A DNA stretch of 64,000 nt from Lepidodermella squamata (lineage: Eukaryota > Gastrotricha). The DNA is taken from NCBI GenBank assembly GCA_047495785.1, contig JBLDXI010000024.1:2170001-2234000 (forward strand). Reading direction: 5' to 3'. The notes under the pieces are model-generated. The model saw only the letters and a program-made list of their open reading frames with translations, was not told the origin of the DNA and made no database searches. Below are positions 63,398 through 64,000 of the stretch, piece after piece (the first letter of the stretch is position 1; the number at the start of each line of letters is the position of its first letter). Made by a program: the position numbers and the translations under genes.

Positions 63398-64000
63398 TTT
63401 CCCTGAGCAGCAAGTGCACGTTTTTTGCGAAATACTGCTAAGTTCCAGTGGGAATTGCAGGAAACTGCCTTAAAACGCCGTTTACTGTCATTTTTCATCT
63501 TTTCTCGAAACTAACTGCAGTTTTTGGAAAAAACTGGAAGTTAAAGCTGGAAACCAGTCACTTCGCGAAATTGACACAGTTTTTTCAAGAAACTTGGGAA
63601 TTTCGGTTTTACGACCCGAAGTTAACTGCCAGTTGAAATATTTCTACGTCACCGTTAACAAAACTTTCGAATTTTCTCTATTTCGAAGTGAGAACTGAGA
63701 AGTAGTGAACGAAAGTGAAATTCGATCCTCGACCTCTAGTTTTCATTGCTGAAAATTCCCTGGCTCGAAAAACTGCCTCCTACCTATCCGGATCAAACTG
63801 TTTTTATTTATCATGAAATTCCTCGTTTTTTTCCCGATTTTCTCTAATTTTTACTGATTATTTACCTGGATCCTAAACATACCCGAATTTTTATCGTTTT
63901 CAGCCTGAACCATTAAGAAAATAAGGAGGCTAGAAAAATTCGATAATTTTGATTTTTCGTAAAAGCAACATTTTTAATGACTGAAAATTGTCGTTCTAAA

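Larger units (their letters stand above)
62175..64000. other. Intergenic with a pair of direct repeats
   Basis: Two ~215-bp direct repeats at 62463-62675 and 63174-63397. No supported gene in the remaining AT-rich sequence. Confidence 0.5.

Overview
This is a metazoan nuclear window, most like a compact invertebrate genome. Genes have short AT-rich introns (mostly 50-135 nt) with TTTNCAG-type acceptors, and the families seen (WASP, trypsin-like protease, CUB, three-finger/Ly6, calmodulin-like, U2 snRNA) are animal or general eukaryotic. A nematode-like animal fits the gene style. The one telomere-like array is TTAGGG-type rather than the TTAGGC of rhabditid nematodes, so I do not assign a species.

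Layout. 0-5.8 kb: a partial unknown gene, a calmodulin-like gene, a U2 snRNA gene, an unknown two-exon gene and two copies of a dispersed repeat. 5.8-13.2 kb: a minus-strand tandem array of secreted Thr/Ser-rich, mucin-like proteins with hydrophobic C-termini. One has about five 89-residue repeats, and family members share a 3'-UTR motif. 13.5-16.3 kb: an ankyrin gene whose promoter and first exon are duplicated 6 kb upstream, then a secreted three-finger protein. 17.9-26.9 kb: a complete WASP/N-WASP gene, a type II membrane glycosyltransferase-like gene, an S1 protease with a long acidic pro-region, and a secreted CUB protein. 27.3-29.5 kb: an apparently intact DNA transposon with inverted termini that carries a DDE transposase and a convergent SANT/Myb-like gene.

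30-62 kb is the striking part. It holds a birth-and-death cluster of giant GTPase genes: a GBP/VLIG-like GTPase, coiled coil, Cys/His-rich repeats and a von Willebrand A domain. Copy 1 is full length (about 2535 aa). Copy 2 is internally deleted but open (about 1681 aa). Copy 3 is only the second exon (about 856 aa). There is also a decayed N-terminal fragment next to ankyrin-like sequence. A pseudokinase gene lies upstream of copy 1, and a broken duplicate of it lies upstream of copy 2, so an ~11-kb unit was duplicated. Patches of near identity show gene conversion, and copies 2 and 3 share loss of the vWA MIDAS aspartate. Between the two units lies a plus-strand gene that joins an extracellular three-finger domain, about four membrane helices and cytoplasmic ankyrin repeats. 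The cluster looks like a fast-evolving recognition or innate-defence locus, but that role is inference. The spaces between genes are full of small inverted-repeat elements and LINE relics.
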